Origin: Muribaculum sp.
GTDB taxonomy: Bacteria; Bacteroidota; Bacteroidia; Bacteroidales; Muribaculaceae
Reading direction: 5' to 3'
Assembly (NCBI GenBank): GCA_023664085.1
Contig: JAMPGE010000001.1
Location: forward strand, 84,174-139,363
DNA length: 55,190 bases
Below are positions 36,199 through 45,443 of the stretch, piece after piece. Every line of letters starts with the position of its first letter. Position 1 is the stretch's first letter. Under the pieces are notes generated by a model, which saw only the letters and a program-made list of their open reading frames with translations, had not been told where the DNA came from and ran no database searches. Position numbers and translations under genes: made by a program.

Positions 36199-37172
36199 TG
36201 ATTATATATATCTGATTTGTATCGTCTTAAATTATCCGGATTGGTAAACCATTCCACTGTCTTTTCGAGCCCTTCGCGCAGTGTGTAGCGCGGTCGCCAC
36301 GGCGTAAGACTTTCTATAAGGGTGTTGTCGCCAAGCAAGCGGAACACTTCCGACTTAGCCGGACGGATGCGCTGCTCGTCGCGCTCCCATGTCACCTTCT
36401 CTCCCATTATATCGGCGATGGTATCGAGAGTCTGCCGCATCGTCACCTCCTTACCGGTGGCTATATTCACTTCCCTGCCTATAGTGTCGGCACTGCGGGC
36501 TATCTCCAGAAAGCCGCGTGCCGTATCCTCCACGTAGTTGAAATCCCGTGTGGGAGTGAGATCACCCACCTTTATATTTCGCTTGCCGTCGGCTATCTGA
36601 GTGATGATGGTAGGAATAATGGCACGCGCGGACTGCCGCGGGCCATACGTGTTAAACGGCCTGACTATGGTCACCGGCAGCGAGAATGCATTGTAAAAAC
36701 TCATGGCTATCGCGTCCGCTCCGATCTTTGATGCGGAATACGGACTCTGAGGCTGACGGGGATGTTTCTCGTCAATAGGCACGTAAAGTGCCGTGCCGTA
36801 CACTTCCGAAGTCGACGTGACCAATACGCGTTCCACGTCGGCATCTCTGGCCGCCTGGCAGATATTCAGGGTGCCCTTGATATTGGTATCGATATACGAA
36901 TCCGGGGCCACATAAGAATACGGTATGGCTATCAGGGCCGCCAGATGAAACACCGTGTCGCATCCCTTCATTATGGCGCGGCAATAATTCGGATCGCGTA
37001 CATCTCCGCACACCACTTCCAGATTGGGCGCCGTGATGCCTTCGAGCCATCCCCAGTTATTGAAGGAGTTGTATTGGGCCAGAGCCCGCACTTCATAGCC
37101 CTCAGCCAGCAATGTCTGGGTGAGATGACTGCCGATAAAACCGTCGGCTCCGGTTACGAGAAGTTTCTTCAT
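36195..37172 (-). CDS. NAD-dependent NDP-sugar 4,6-dehydratase (LegB-like)
   Basis: 325 aa short-chain dehydrogenase of the extended type. NAD motif GADGFIGSH at residues 8-16, catalytic Ser in STSEVYGT and Tyr-x3-Lys in YSASKIGAD. The family-specific stretches YNSFNNWGWLEGI, HLAALIAIPYSYVAPDSY, PFNTYGPRQSARAIIPT and the C-terminal RRYKSDIYNQ closely recall LegB, which forms the 4-keto-6-deoxy GlcNAc intermediate of legionaminic acid. It is preceded by the glsB-like gene (18 nt) and overlaps the ATP-grasp gene by ATGA. Confidence 0.85.
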   Translation of the reverse strand: MKKLLVTGADGFIGSHLTQTLLAEGYEVRALAQYNSFNNWGWLEGITAPNLEVVCGDVRDPNYCRAIMKGCDTVFHLAALIAIPYSYVAPDSYIDTNIKGTLNICQAARDADVERVLVTSTSEVYGTALYVPIDEKHPRQPQSPYSASKIGADAIAMSFYNAFSLPVTIVRPFNTYGPRQSARAIIPTIITQIADGKRNIKVGDLTPTRDFNYVEDTARGFLEIARSADTIGREVNIATGKEVTMRQTLDTIADIMGEKVTWERDEQRIRPAKSEVFRLLGDNTLIESLTPWRPRYTLREGLEKTVEWFTNPDNLRRYKSDIYNQ

Positions 37173-37190
37173 ATTTTTGTGACCGAACTA

Positions 37191-38132
37191 TTATTTTTCA
37201 AGCGAGGCAAGCTGCTGGAAGGTGCCGATATGCCGCGCCTTCTTTTCTTCGAAAATTTCGGAAATCTTAAAGAAGATGCCGGTCTCCTCCACTTCTCCGA
37301 ATTCATGATTCACCGCAGTGCCGAATACCCGCATTGTCGGGCTCAGGCTCATGTAGGAGTTGACCAGAGGCGGTATGTTTCTGCCGCATGCCTTCATCTT
37401 CTGATGGAGCACTCTGAAATCCTCTTTATAATCTTTTCCCGAGAAATATTGTTGTATCTCAGGCGACAAAGCTCTGGATTGAAGAGCCTCTATCGGACGC
37501 ACAAGATTATCGGGATCCGGAAAGTATCGATGCAGAAAACCAAGTAGTATATCCCTTCCTTCAGTGCCGAAATTAGGATACATCGTGACCTTGCCGAAGA
37601 GATACTTGATTTTGGGATTCACCACGGTGAGCGCGCCAAGGCCGTCCCATAGATTGTCCAAAGCATAGAGTGCCTTCGGGCCGGCCTTCGTGGTCTGATA
37701 TTCCAGCGTGACAAACGAACGCCCCAATTCCAGCGTGCTGGGCAGAAGTTCGCGCAGAAAATATTCCGAGAAACTGAACATATGCGATGTGGCTATGCGG
37801 GGCACTCCGTTGTCCACCTTTATATCTTCTCCGAATATAAACCGATAACCCCCTATGATCTCCGATGCATCGGGATTCCATACTATCAGTTGACGGCAGG
37901 GAGTATCCATCGTATCGAATTCATCGATGTCCACCTCCTTGCCCGTGCCGCCGCCTGCGTCTCTGAAGGCTATCTCCCGCAGTCTCCCTATCTCCCTCAT
38001 CACGTTGGGGGAATCAAAGGCATCGACTATATATATGTCGTTGCCTCCTTTGTTGGTATGCCTCAGGAGTTTGTCAGACGTAAGTTCGGCACGCAGCAAT
38101 TCGCGGTCCACAGGGTCTATTATCTTCTGCAT
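37191..38132 (-). CDS. GNAT N-acyltransferase of glycine/ornithine lipid type (GlsB/OlsB-like)
   Basis: 313 aa from MQKIIDPVDRELLRAEL (38132). A Met at 38198 (MELFKKKTK) is possible, being about 35 nt after the predicted transcript start, but would add a Lys-rich non-conserved leader. The sequence (RLREIAFRDAGGGTGKEVDIDEFD, IVWNPDASEIIGGYRFIFG, LELGRSFVTLEYQ) is that of the family long annotated as hemolysin in Bacteroides and now linked to the N-acylation step of glycine lipids. It would transfer a 3-hydroxyacyl group to an amino acid. First gene of the nonulosonate operon. A possible O-acyltransferase partner is at 10021. Confidence 0.8.
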   Translation of the reverse strand: MQKIIDPVDRELLRAELTSDKLLRHTNKGGNDIYIVDAFDSPNVMREIGRLREIAFRDAGGGTGKEVDIDEFDTMDTPCRQLIVWNPDASEIIGGYRFIFGEDIKVDNGVPRIATSHMFSFSEYFLRELLPSTLELGRSFVTLEYQTTKAGPKALYALDNLWDGLGALTVVNPKIKYLFGKVTMYPNFGTEGRDILLGFLHRYFPDPDNLVRPIEALQSRALSPEIQQYFSGKDYKEDFRVLHQKMKACGRNIPPLVNSYMSLSPTMRVFGTAVNHEFGEVEETGIFFKISEIFEEKKARHIGTFQQLASLEK

Positions 38133-38238
38133 TGTCTGCTTTTTATTTCGAGTTATCGAATTTTGACTCTCTTTTGTCTTCTTCTTGAATAATTCCAATG
38201 ATTTTCGAACATTTTGTATTGAAAGAGGGTCTAAGTTG

Positions 38239-38269
38239 CAAAATTAATCAATCCGTTCTTTTTTTCAAA
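38239..38269 (-). promoter_or_regulatory. Promoter of the glsB-nonulosonate operon
   Basis: Minus strand TTTG (38266-38269), 19-nt spacer, TAATTTTG (38239-38246). Full consensus. It gives a leader of about 100 nt to the preferred start. Confidence 0.75.
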
Positions 38270-38295
38270 ATTCATTTTTCTTCTCCATCCTTTAA

Positions 38296-38477
38296 TAAGT
38301 AGTTGATAAAAATTAATGAACATATAAAACTTATTTATTTTTGAGACAGTTTGGCTTTGGAGCGAAGCCTAATATATTATATTAGGCTGAGAGACAGAGT
38401 CAAAATGGCCAAAAAGAAAAAGTTTTATAGTTCAAGATTTTTTCTATTTATATCGGTTAATTTTTATCAACTACTTA
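38296..38477. mobile_element. 182-bp palindromic element between divergent promoters
   Basis: Outer arms of 21 bp are exact reverse complements (38296-38316 and 38457-38477; core AAGTAGTTGATAAAAATTAA). Immediately inside, TGAACATATAAAACTT (38317-38332) pairs with AAGTTTTATAGTTCA (38420-38434) with one bulge. The centre has an 11-bp hairpin AGCCTAATATA-T-TATATTAGGCT (38366-38388). No credible gene. It separates the glsB promoter from the neuA promoter. MITE-like insertion or structured regulatory DNA/RNA are both open. Confidence 0.65.
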
Positions 38478-38498
38478 AGACCTGTCCGTGCAATGAAG

Positions 38499-38530
38499 TT
38501 TTGAGAAATTTAGGTTTTTTGTTACCTTTG
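38499..38530 (+). promoter_or_regulatory. Promoter of the neuA-type gene
   Basis: TTTTG (38499-38503), 19-nt spacer, TACCTTTG (38523-38530). Full consensus, about 35 nt leader to ATG 38569. Confidence 0.8.
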
Positions 38531-38568
38531 CAGGTTGGAGCCGCAGTTTGTGACCGGCAGTTTTTACT

Positions 38569-39294
38569 ATGAAGTATCTTTACCTGATTCCGGCTCGGGG
38601 TGGCAGCAAGGGTATCCCCGGCAAAAACATCAAACCTTTTCTTGGCAAACCCCTTATAGCTTATGCCATCGCTCAGGCTTTGGATCTGGCCGATGACCCC
38701 GCCGACGTCTGTGTCAGCACAGATTCTCCGGAGATTGCCGAGGTGGCCCGGGAGTGGGGCGCCAACGTCCCTTTCCTGCGTCCGCAGAGTCTGGCCCTCG
38801 ATTCAAGCGGATCGCACGGCGTGATTCTCCATGCCCTCGATTTCATGGAAAAGAACGGTACCCGCTATGATGCCGTAGTGCTCCTTCAGCCCACTTCCCC
38901 CCTGCGCTCCGCCGACGACATTCGCCGCACGATTTCCATCTTTGAGGAAAATCCCGGTGCAGACATGGCGGTTACCGTTAAGGAAGCGGACGCCAACCCG
39001 TATTACAACGCCTTCGAAGCGGACGCCCACGGCTTTCTGCATCTCAGCAAAGACAACGGCGACGTAGCGCGTCGGCAGGATGCTCCAAAAGTGTGGCAAT
39101 ACAACGGTGCCGTCTACGTGATCAACCCCCGTAGCGTAAGCCTATCCCCTCTATCCCGGTTTAAACGCGTTGTGCCATGCGTGATGGATCCTCACAGAAG
39201 CGTGGACCTTGACACCCCCCTCGACTGGATTATCGCCGAGACCATAGCCAGGTGCGGCATAGAGAATAATAAATCGTTGAAAAACCAACTTTAG
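38569..39294 (+). CDS. CMP-nonulosonate cytidylyltransferase (NeuA/LegF-like)
   Basis: 241 aa, the usual length of the single-domain enzymes. It activates a sialic-type acid with CTP. Signature PARGGSKGIPGKNI at residues 8-21, CVSTDSPEIAEVA, VLLQPTSPLRSADDI and the metal-binding DLDTPLDW near the C-terminus. It lacks the extra hydrolase domain of some NeuA proteins. Divergent from the minus-strand operon that carries the other pathway genes, and 9 nt before the MATE gene, so the two are co-transcribed. NeuA versus LegF cannot be resolved from motifs alone. Confidence 0.9.
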   Translation: MKYLYLIPARGGSKGIPGKNIKPFLGKPLIAYAIAQALDLADDPADVCVSTDSPEIAEVAREWGANVPFLRPQSLALDSSGSHGVILHALDFMEKNGTRYDAVVLLQPTSPLRSADDIRRTISIFEENPGADMAVTVKEADANPYYNAFEADAHGFLHLSKDNGDVARRQDAPKVWQYNGAVYVINPRSVSLSPLSRFKRVVPCVMDPHRSVDLDTPLDWIIAETIARCGIENNKSLKNQL

Positions 39295-39303
39295 AGCCAG
39301 AAG

Positions 39304-40725
39304 ATGAAAAAGACCCAAGACCCTTTGGAGCGGGTAAGGGAACTGGCCACCGCTCCGGTGGGTCGCCTGCTCTTCAAATACAGTCTGCCGGCCATTGTCG
39401 GCACCGTGGTTATGGCTATGTACCATATCATTGACTCCATGGTGATAGGCCACGCCGTGCCCGATCCAAACGTGGTGGCCGGCATTGCCGTGACTTTCCC
39501 CGTGATGAACCTCGCCACCGCTTTCGGTATGCTCATCGGAGCAGGCGCCGCCACAAGGGTCAGTATCGTAATGGGGCAAAACGATCTGCGCAGAGCCGCT
39601 TTGATCCTCGGCAACTGCGTGCAGCTCACAATCTACATCGGCATAATGTACGTGGTCGGGTTCTCCGTATTCATCGAGCCCATCCTAAAAATTTTCGGCG
39701 CCTCCAACGCCACTATGCCATATGCCCGGGAATTCATTTTGTGGCTTCTCCCCGGCATGGTACTCATCAACCTTACTTTCTCCTACAACAATGTGATGCG
39801 TGCCTCCGGATATCCCGGCAAAGCAATGTATACCAATCTTATCGGCGCGGGCCTCAACGTGATTCTTGCCCCTTTGTTTCTTTTCGGTTTCGGATGGGGC
39901 GTGAGAGGGGCCGCTCTGGCCACTGATATCTCAATGTTTATCACCGCCTGCTTCGTGATGGGGCATTTCTTCAACAAGAAAAACACTCTCCATTTCGAAG
40001 CCGGCACCTTCAAACTCGACTGGGCGGTGATCAGGTCGGTGCTATATATCGGTATGGCTCCTTTCCTGATCAATCTTACCTCCGCAGGTGTTAACGCCAT
40101 CGTCAACAATTCGCTGCTTGCCTACGGCGGTTCCAACGGCGACAACGCCATCGCTTCCATCGTGGTCTTCAACAGATTTGTGACCATCTTCGTATTCATA
40201 GTGATGGGCCTCTGCCAGGGTATGCAGCCAATACTGGGATACAACTACGGCGCTCAGAAATACAAACGGCTCTTCTCCACCTTTAAACTCGCGGCTATCT
40301 GCGCCGTGATCGTTACCACCACCGGCAGCATTATCGGCCATTTCGCTCCATCCGCGATCGCCTCGCTTTTCATGACCGACGAGCGTCAGATAGAATGCGC
40401 CGTAAACTGTCTTAAAATCACCACCCTCACTTTCTGGATTGTCGGGTTTCAGATTATTGTCACCAATTTCTTCCAGTCGCTGGGTATGGCCGGAAAAGCC
40501 GTGTTCCTATCTCTTACACGCCAGTTGATCTTTATGATCCCTTGCCTGCTCATAATCCCTCCCCTGATGGGACTCAACGGTGTGTGGGCATCCTTCCCGG
40601 TGAGCGACTGTCTCTCAGCAATAGTGGCTTTCTTCATGCTGCTCCACCAGATTCGTATCATCAACCGCACCATCGCGCGGTCTGCCGCGGCTACTCAAGA
40701 GATTACCGCAAAAGTTGAAAATTAA
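39304..40725 (+). CDS. MATE-family efflux transporter
   Basis: 473 aa with about 12 membrane helices in two homologous halves (VGRLLFKYSLPAIVGTVVMAMY and MAPFLINLTSAGVNAIVNNSL starts). Typical MATE blocks MGLCQGMQPILGYNYGAQKY and VNLATAF-type helix 2 are present. It would expel a cationic or organic compound by sodium or proton exchange. Gene position after the neuA-type gene raises the possibility of a role in glycan-precursor export, but MATE pumps usually handle drugs; this is only suggestive. Confidence 0.88.
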   Translation: MKKTQDPLERVRELATAPVGRLLFKYSLPAIVGTVVMAMYHIIDSMVIGHAVPDPNVVAGIAVTFPVMNLATAFGMLIGAGAATRVSIVMGQNDLRRAALILGNCVQLTIYIGIMYVVGFSVFIEPILKIFGASNATMPYAREFILWLLPGMVLINLTFSYNNVMRASGYPGKAMYTNLIGAGLNVILAPLFLFGFGWGVRGAALATDISMFITACFVMGHFFNKKNTLHFEAGTFKLDWAVIRSVLYIGMAPFLINLTSAGVNAIVNNSLLAYGGSNGDNAIASIVVFNRFVTIFVFIVMGLCQGMQPILGYNYGAQKYKRLFSTFKLAAICAVIVTTTGSIIGHFAPSAIASLFMTDERQIECAVNCLKITTLTFWIVGFQIIVTNFFQSLGMAGKAVFLSLTRQLIFMIPCLLIIPPLMGLNGVWASFPVSDCLSAIVAFFMLLHQIRIINRTIARSAAATQEITAKVEN

Positions 40726-40744
40726 TGGAATTTCAGTAATTTTG
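40714..40744 (+). promoter_or_regulatory. Promoter of panB
   Basis: GTTG (40714-40717), 19-nt spacer, TAATTTTG (40737-40744). The -33 box lies in the last codons of the MATE gene. Leader about 70 nt. Confidence 0.65.
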
Positions 40745-40816
40745 CACTATGATAACCCGACTGTTTGGGAAAGACTCAGCATAATCAATCCCTGAGCCAC
40801 TACAAATCATCAACTT

Positions 40817-41638
40817 ATGTCAACCAATACTACAGATAATCAACGTAAGGTGACCACTCGCCGCCTTATTGAGATGAAAAAACGCGGCGAAAAGATCGCC
40901 ATGCTTACCGCCTACGACTACTCAAGCGCACGTATCGTGGACGCCGCAGGTGTGGATGCCATTCTGGTAGGCGACTCTGCCTCAAACGTGATGGCCGGCA
41001 ACGTCTCCACTTTGCCCATCACTCTCGACCAGATGATTTATCATGCCACTTCCGTAGTGAAGGCCGTGAAGCGTGCCCTCGTCATCGTAGACCTCCCTTT
41101 CGGCTCTTACCAAGGCAATTCCAAGCAGGCTCTGGCTTCCGCAATACGTATCATGAAGGAAGCAAGCGCCGAAGCCGTTAAGATCGAAGGCGGAAGCGAA
41201 GTGCGCGAAAGTATCGAACGTATCCTTTGCGCCGGCATTCCCGTGATGGGCCATCTCGGCCTCACCCCTCAAAGCATCAATAAATTCGGCACTTATTCCG
41301 TAAGAGCACGCGAAGAAGCCGAAGCCGAAAAACTCATTCAGGACGCCCGCATGCTCGACGAAATCGGCTGCTTCGGCATGGTGCTCGAAAAGATCCCCGC
41401 CAAACTCGCCGCCAGAGTTTCCAAGGAAGTATCCATTCCTACAATCGGCATCGGCGCAGGTCCCAACGTTGACGGACAGGTTCTGGTGATGCACGACATG
41501 CTCGGTATTAACCAGGGTTTCTCTCCCCGCTTCCTGCGCAGATATGCCGACCTCTCCAGTGTGATGCACGATGCCATAGCACACTACGTGAGCGACGTAA
41601 AAGACTCCGACTTCCCAAACATCTCCGAATCTTACTAA
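40817..41638 (+). CDS. panB: 3-methyl-2-oxobutanoate hydroxymethyltransferase
   Basis: 273 aa, the usual length. First step of pantothenate synthesis: adds a hydroxymethyl group from methylene-THF to ketoisovalerate. TIM-barrel PanB motifs: [57 protein letters not shown], the catalytic Glu in MVLEKIP, and [22 protein letters not shown]. Own promoter upstream. It is followed by a heptamer array and a three-hairpin element rather than another pan gene. Confidence 0.97.
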   Translation: MSTNTTDNQRKVTTRRLIEMKKRGEKIAMLTAYDYSSARIVDAAGVDAILVGDSASNVMAGNVSTLPITLDQMIYHATSVVKAVKRALVIVDLPFGSYQGNSKQALASAIRIMKEASAEAVKIEGGSEVRESIERILCAGIPVMGHLGLTPQSINKFGTYSVRAREEAEAEKLIQDARMLDEIGCFGMVLEKIPAKLAARVSKEVSIPTIGIGAGPNVDGQVLVMHDMLGINQGFSPRFLRRYADLSSVMHDAIAHYVSDVKDSDFPNISESY

Positions 41639-41654
41639 GTAAGGTAGGAGCTGA

Positions 41655-41713
41655 GAGGCAAGAGGCAAGAGGCAAGAGGCAAGAGGCAAGAGGCAAGAGG
41701 CAAGAGGCAAGAG
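41655..41713. repeat. GAGGCAA heptamer array
   Basis: About 8.4 perfect units of GAGGCAA directly after panB. Two related AGGTAAG heptamers continue after the element at 41862-41875, as if one array had been split by the insertion. Confidence 0.9.
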
Positions 41714-41714
41714 T

Positions 41715-41859
41715 AATGTCACTAAATTAAGAACTGTCGGGGTTCGCCTCGGAGAGGCGAGATTCGTGGTTAACCTCAGGCTTCAGCCTGCGGATCGGCA
41801 AGATAAATAAATGAGCCTCGAAGAGGCGATGTCGTGAGAACTCTTATTTTAGTGACATT
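41715..41859 (+). mobile_element. Three-hairpin MITE-like element, copy B
   Basis: 145 bp, same order as copy A: inverted ends AATGTCACTAAA and TTTAGTGACATT, hairpin GCCTC-GGA-GAGGC, CCTCAGGCT-TC-AGCCTGCGG (one mismatched pair), hairpin GCCTC-GAA-GAGGC. The flanks GAGGCAAGAG (41704-41713) and GAGGTAAGAG (41861-41870) differ at one base and may be a target duplication, though the heptamer context makes that ambiguous. The two outer hairpins have identical arms in both copies. Confidence 0.78.
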
Positions 41860-41930
41860 GGAGGTAAGAGGTAAGAACAGAGAGAATGATAATTTAAAAC
41901 AATAATTTACAACAATATAATCCGAACAAA

Positions 41931-44696
<2,766 letters not shown>

Positions 44697-44722
44697 GACC
44701 GCGGCCCATAAACCAGTAAAAC

Positions 44723-44754
44723 CTTCAAGTTTCGGCAAAAACCGAAACTTGAAG
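44723..44754 (+). terminator. leuS terminator hairpin
   Basis: 13-bp perfect arms CTTCAAGTTTCGG (44723-44735) and CCGAAACTTGAAG (44742-44754), loop CAAAAA, 27 nt after the stop. The tail (TCATTCACAATAATTT) is weakly T-rich. Confidence 0.75.
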
Positions 44755-44845
44755 TCATTCACAATAATTTGAGTGATTTGCCGTTTAATACTTTGAGCCA
44801 GTATCATATCTTAATCTTTGGCCCCTTCTCATAAAATTTCAGAAC

Positions 44846-45433
44846 GTGGAAATAGTATTCGCCACCAACAACGAACATAAACTCCGGGAAGCACGCAGGA
44901 TTTTGGGTGAAAAAATCACTGTGCGTTCCTTGGCCGACATCGGATGTCATGACGACATCCCCGAGACGGCCGACACCCTTCAAGGCAACGCTCTCATCAA
45001 GGCCCGATGGGTATTCGACAGATACGGCCTGCCCACTTTTGCCGATGACACAGGCCTTATGGTCGACGCCCTCGACGGTGCTCCGGGTGTGTATACCGCC
45101 AGATTCGCCGGCGAACACTGCAGCCCAGACGACAATATCGACAAGCTGCTGAATGTGCTCGCCGACACTCCCGACAATCTACGATCTGCCCGTTTCTCCA
45201 CCGTGATAGCCTACATCTCCGCCGACGGCAAGGAATTCACTTTCGACGGCTCCGTGGAAGGAAGCATCGCCGAATGCCGCCTCGGCAACGACGGTTTTGG
45301 CTACGACCCCGTGTTTCGTTGCAACGAAACCGGGCTCACTTTCGCGCAAATGGGCCCTCTGGCCAAAGACACTATCAGCCACCGCGGACGCGCCATGCGC
45401 GCTTTTGCCGAGTCTTTAACAACTTTAGAATAA
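44846..45433 (+). CDS. rdgB: dITP/XTP pyrophosphatase (RdgB/HAM1)
   Basis: 195 aa with a GTG start (44846, reads VEIVFATNNEHK). Removes non-canonical purine triphosphates. Signatures: FATNNEHKLREAR at the N-terminus, LPTFADDTGLMVDALDGAPGVYTARFAG, NDGFGYDPVF and SHRGRAMRAF at the end. Closely followed (10 nt) by the PorZ-like gene, so probably co-transcribed. Confidence 0.96.
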   Translation: MEIVFATNNEHKLREARRILGEKITVRSLADIGCHDDIPETADTLQGNALIKARWVFDRYGLPTFADDTGLMVDALDGAPGVYTARFAGEHCSPDDNIDKLLNVLADTPDNLRSARFSTVIAYISADGKEFTFDGSVEGSIAECRLGNDGFGYDPVFRCNETGLTFAQMGPLAKDTISHRGRAMRAFAESLTTLE

Positions 45434-45443
45434 AATCCAACTG

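Noticed and set aside
35080..36201. 373-aa frame antisense to the NeuB-type and ATP-grasp genes
   Set aside because: The minus-strand genes have clear family motifs; the antisense frame has none.
38351..38572. 73-aa frame inside the palindromic element
   Set aside because: Low-complexity AT-rich frame that runs through the neuA promoter; no family resemblance.
41338..41722. Frames antisense to panB extending into the heptamer array
   Set aside because: Leu-Pro-Leu-Ala-Ser repeats arise from the GAGGCAA array; panB on the plus strand is certain.
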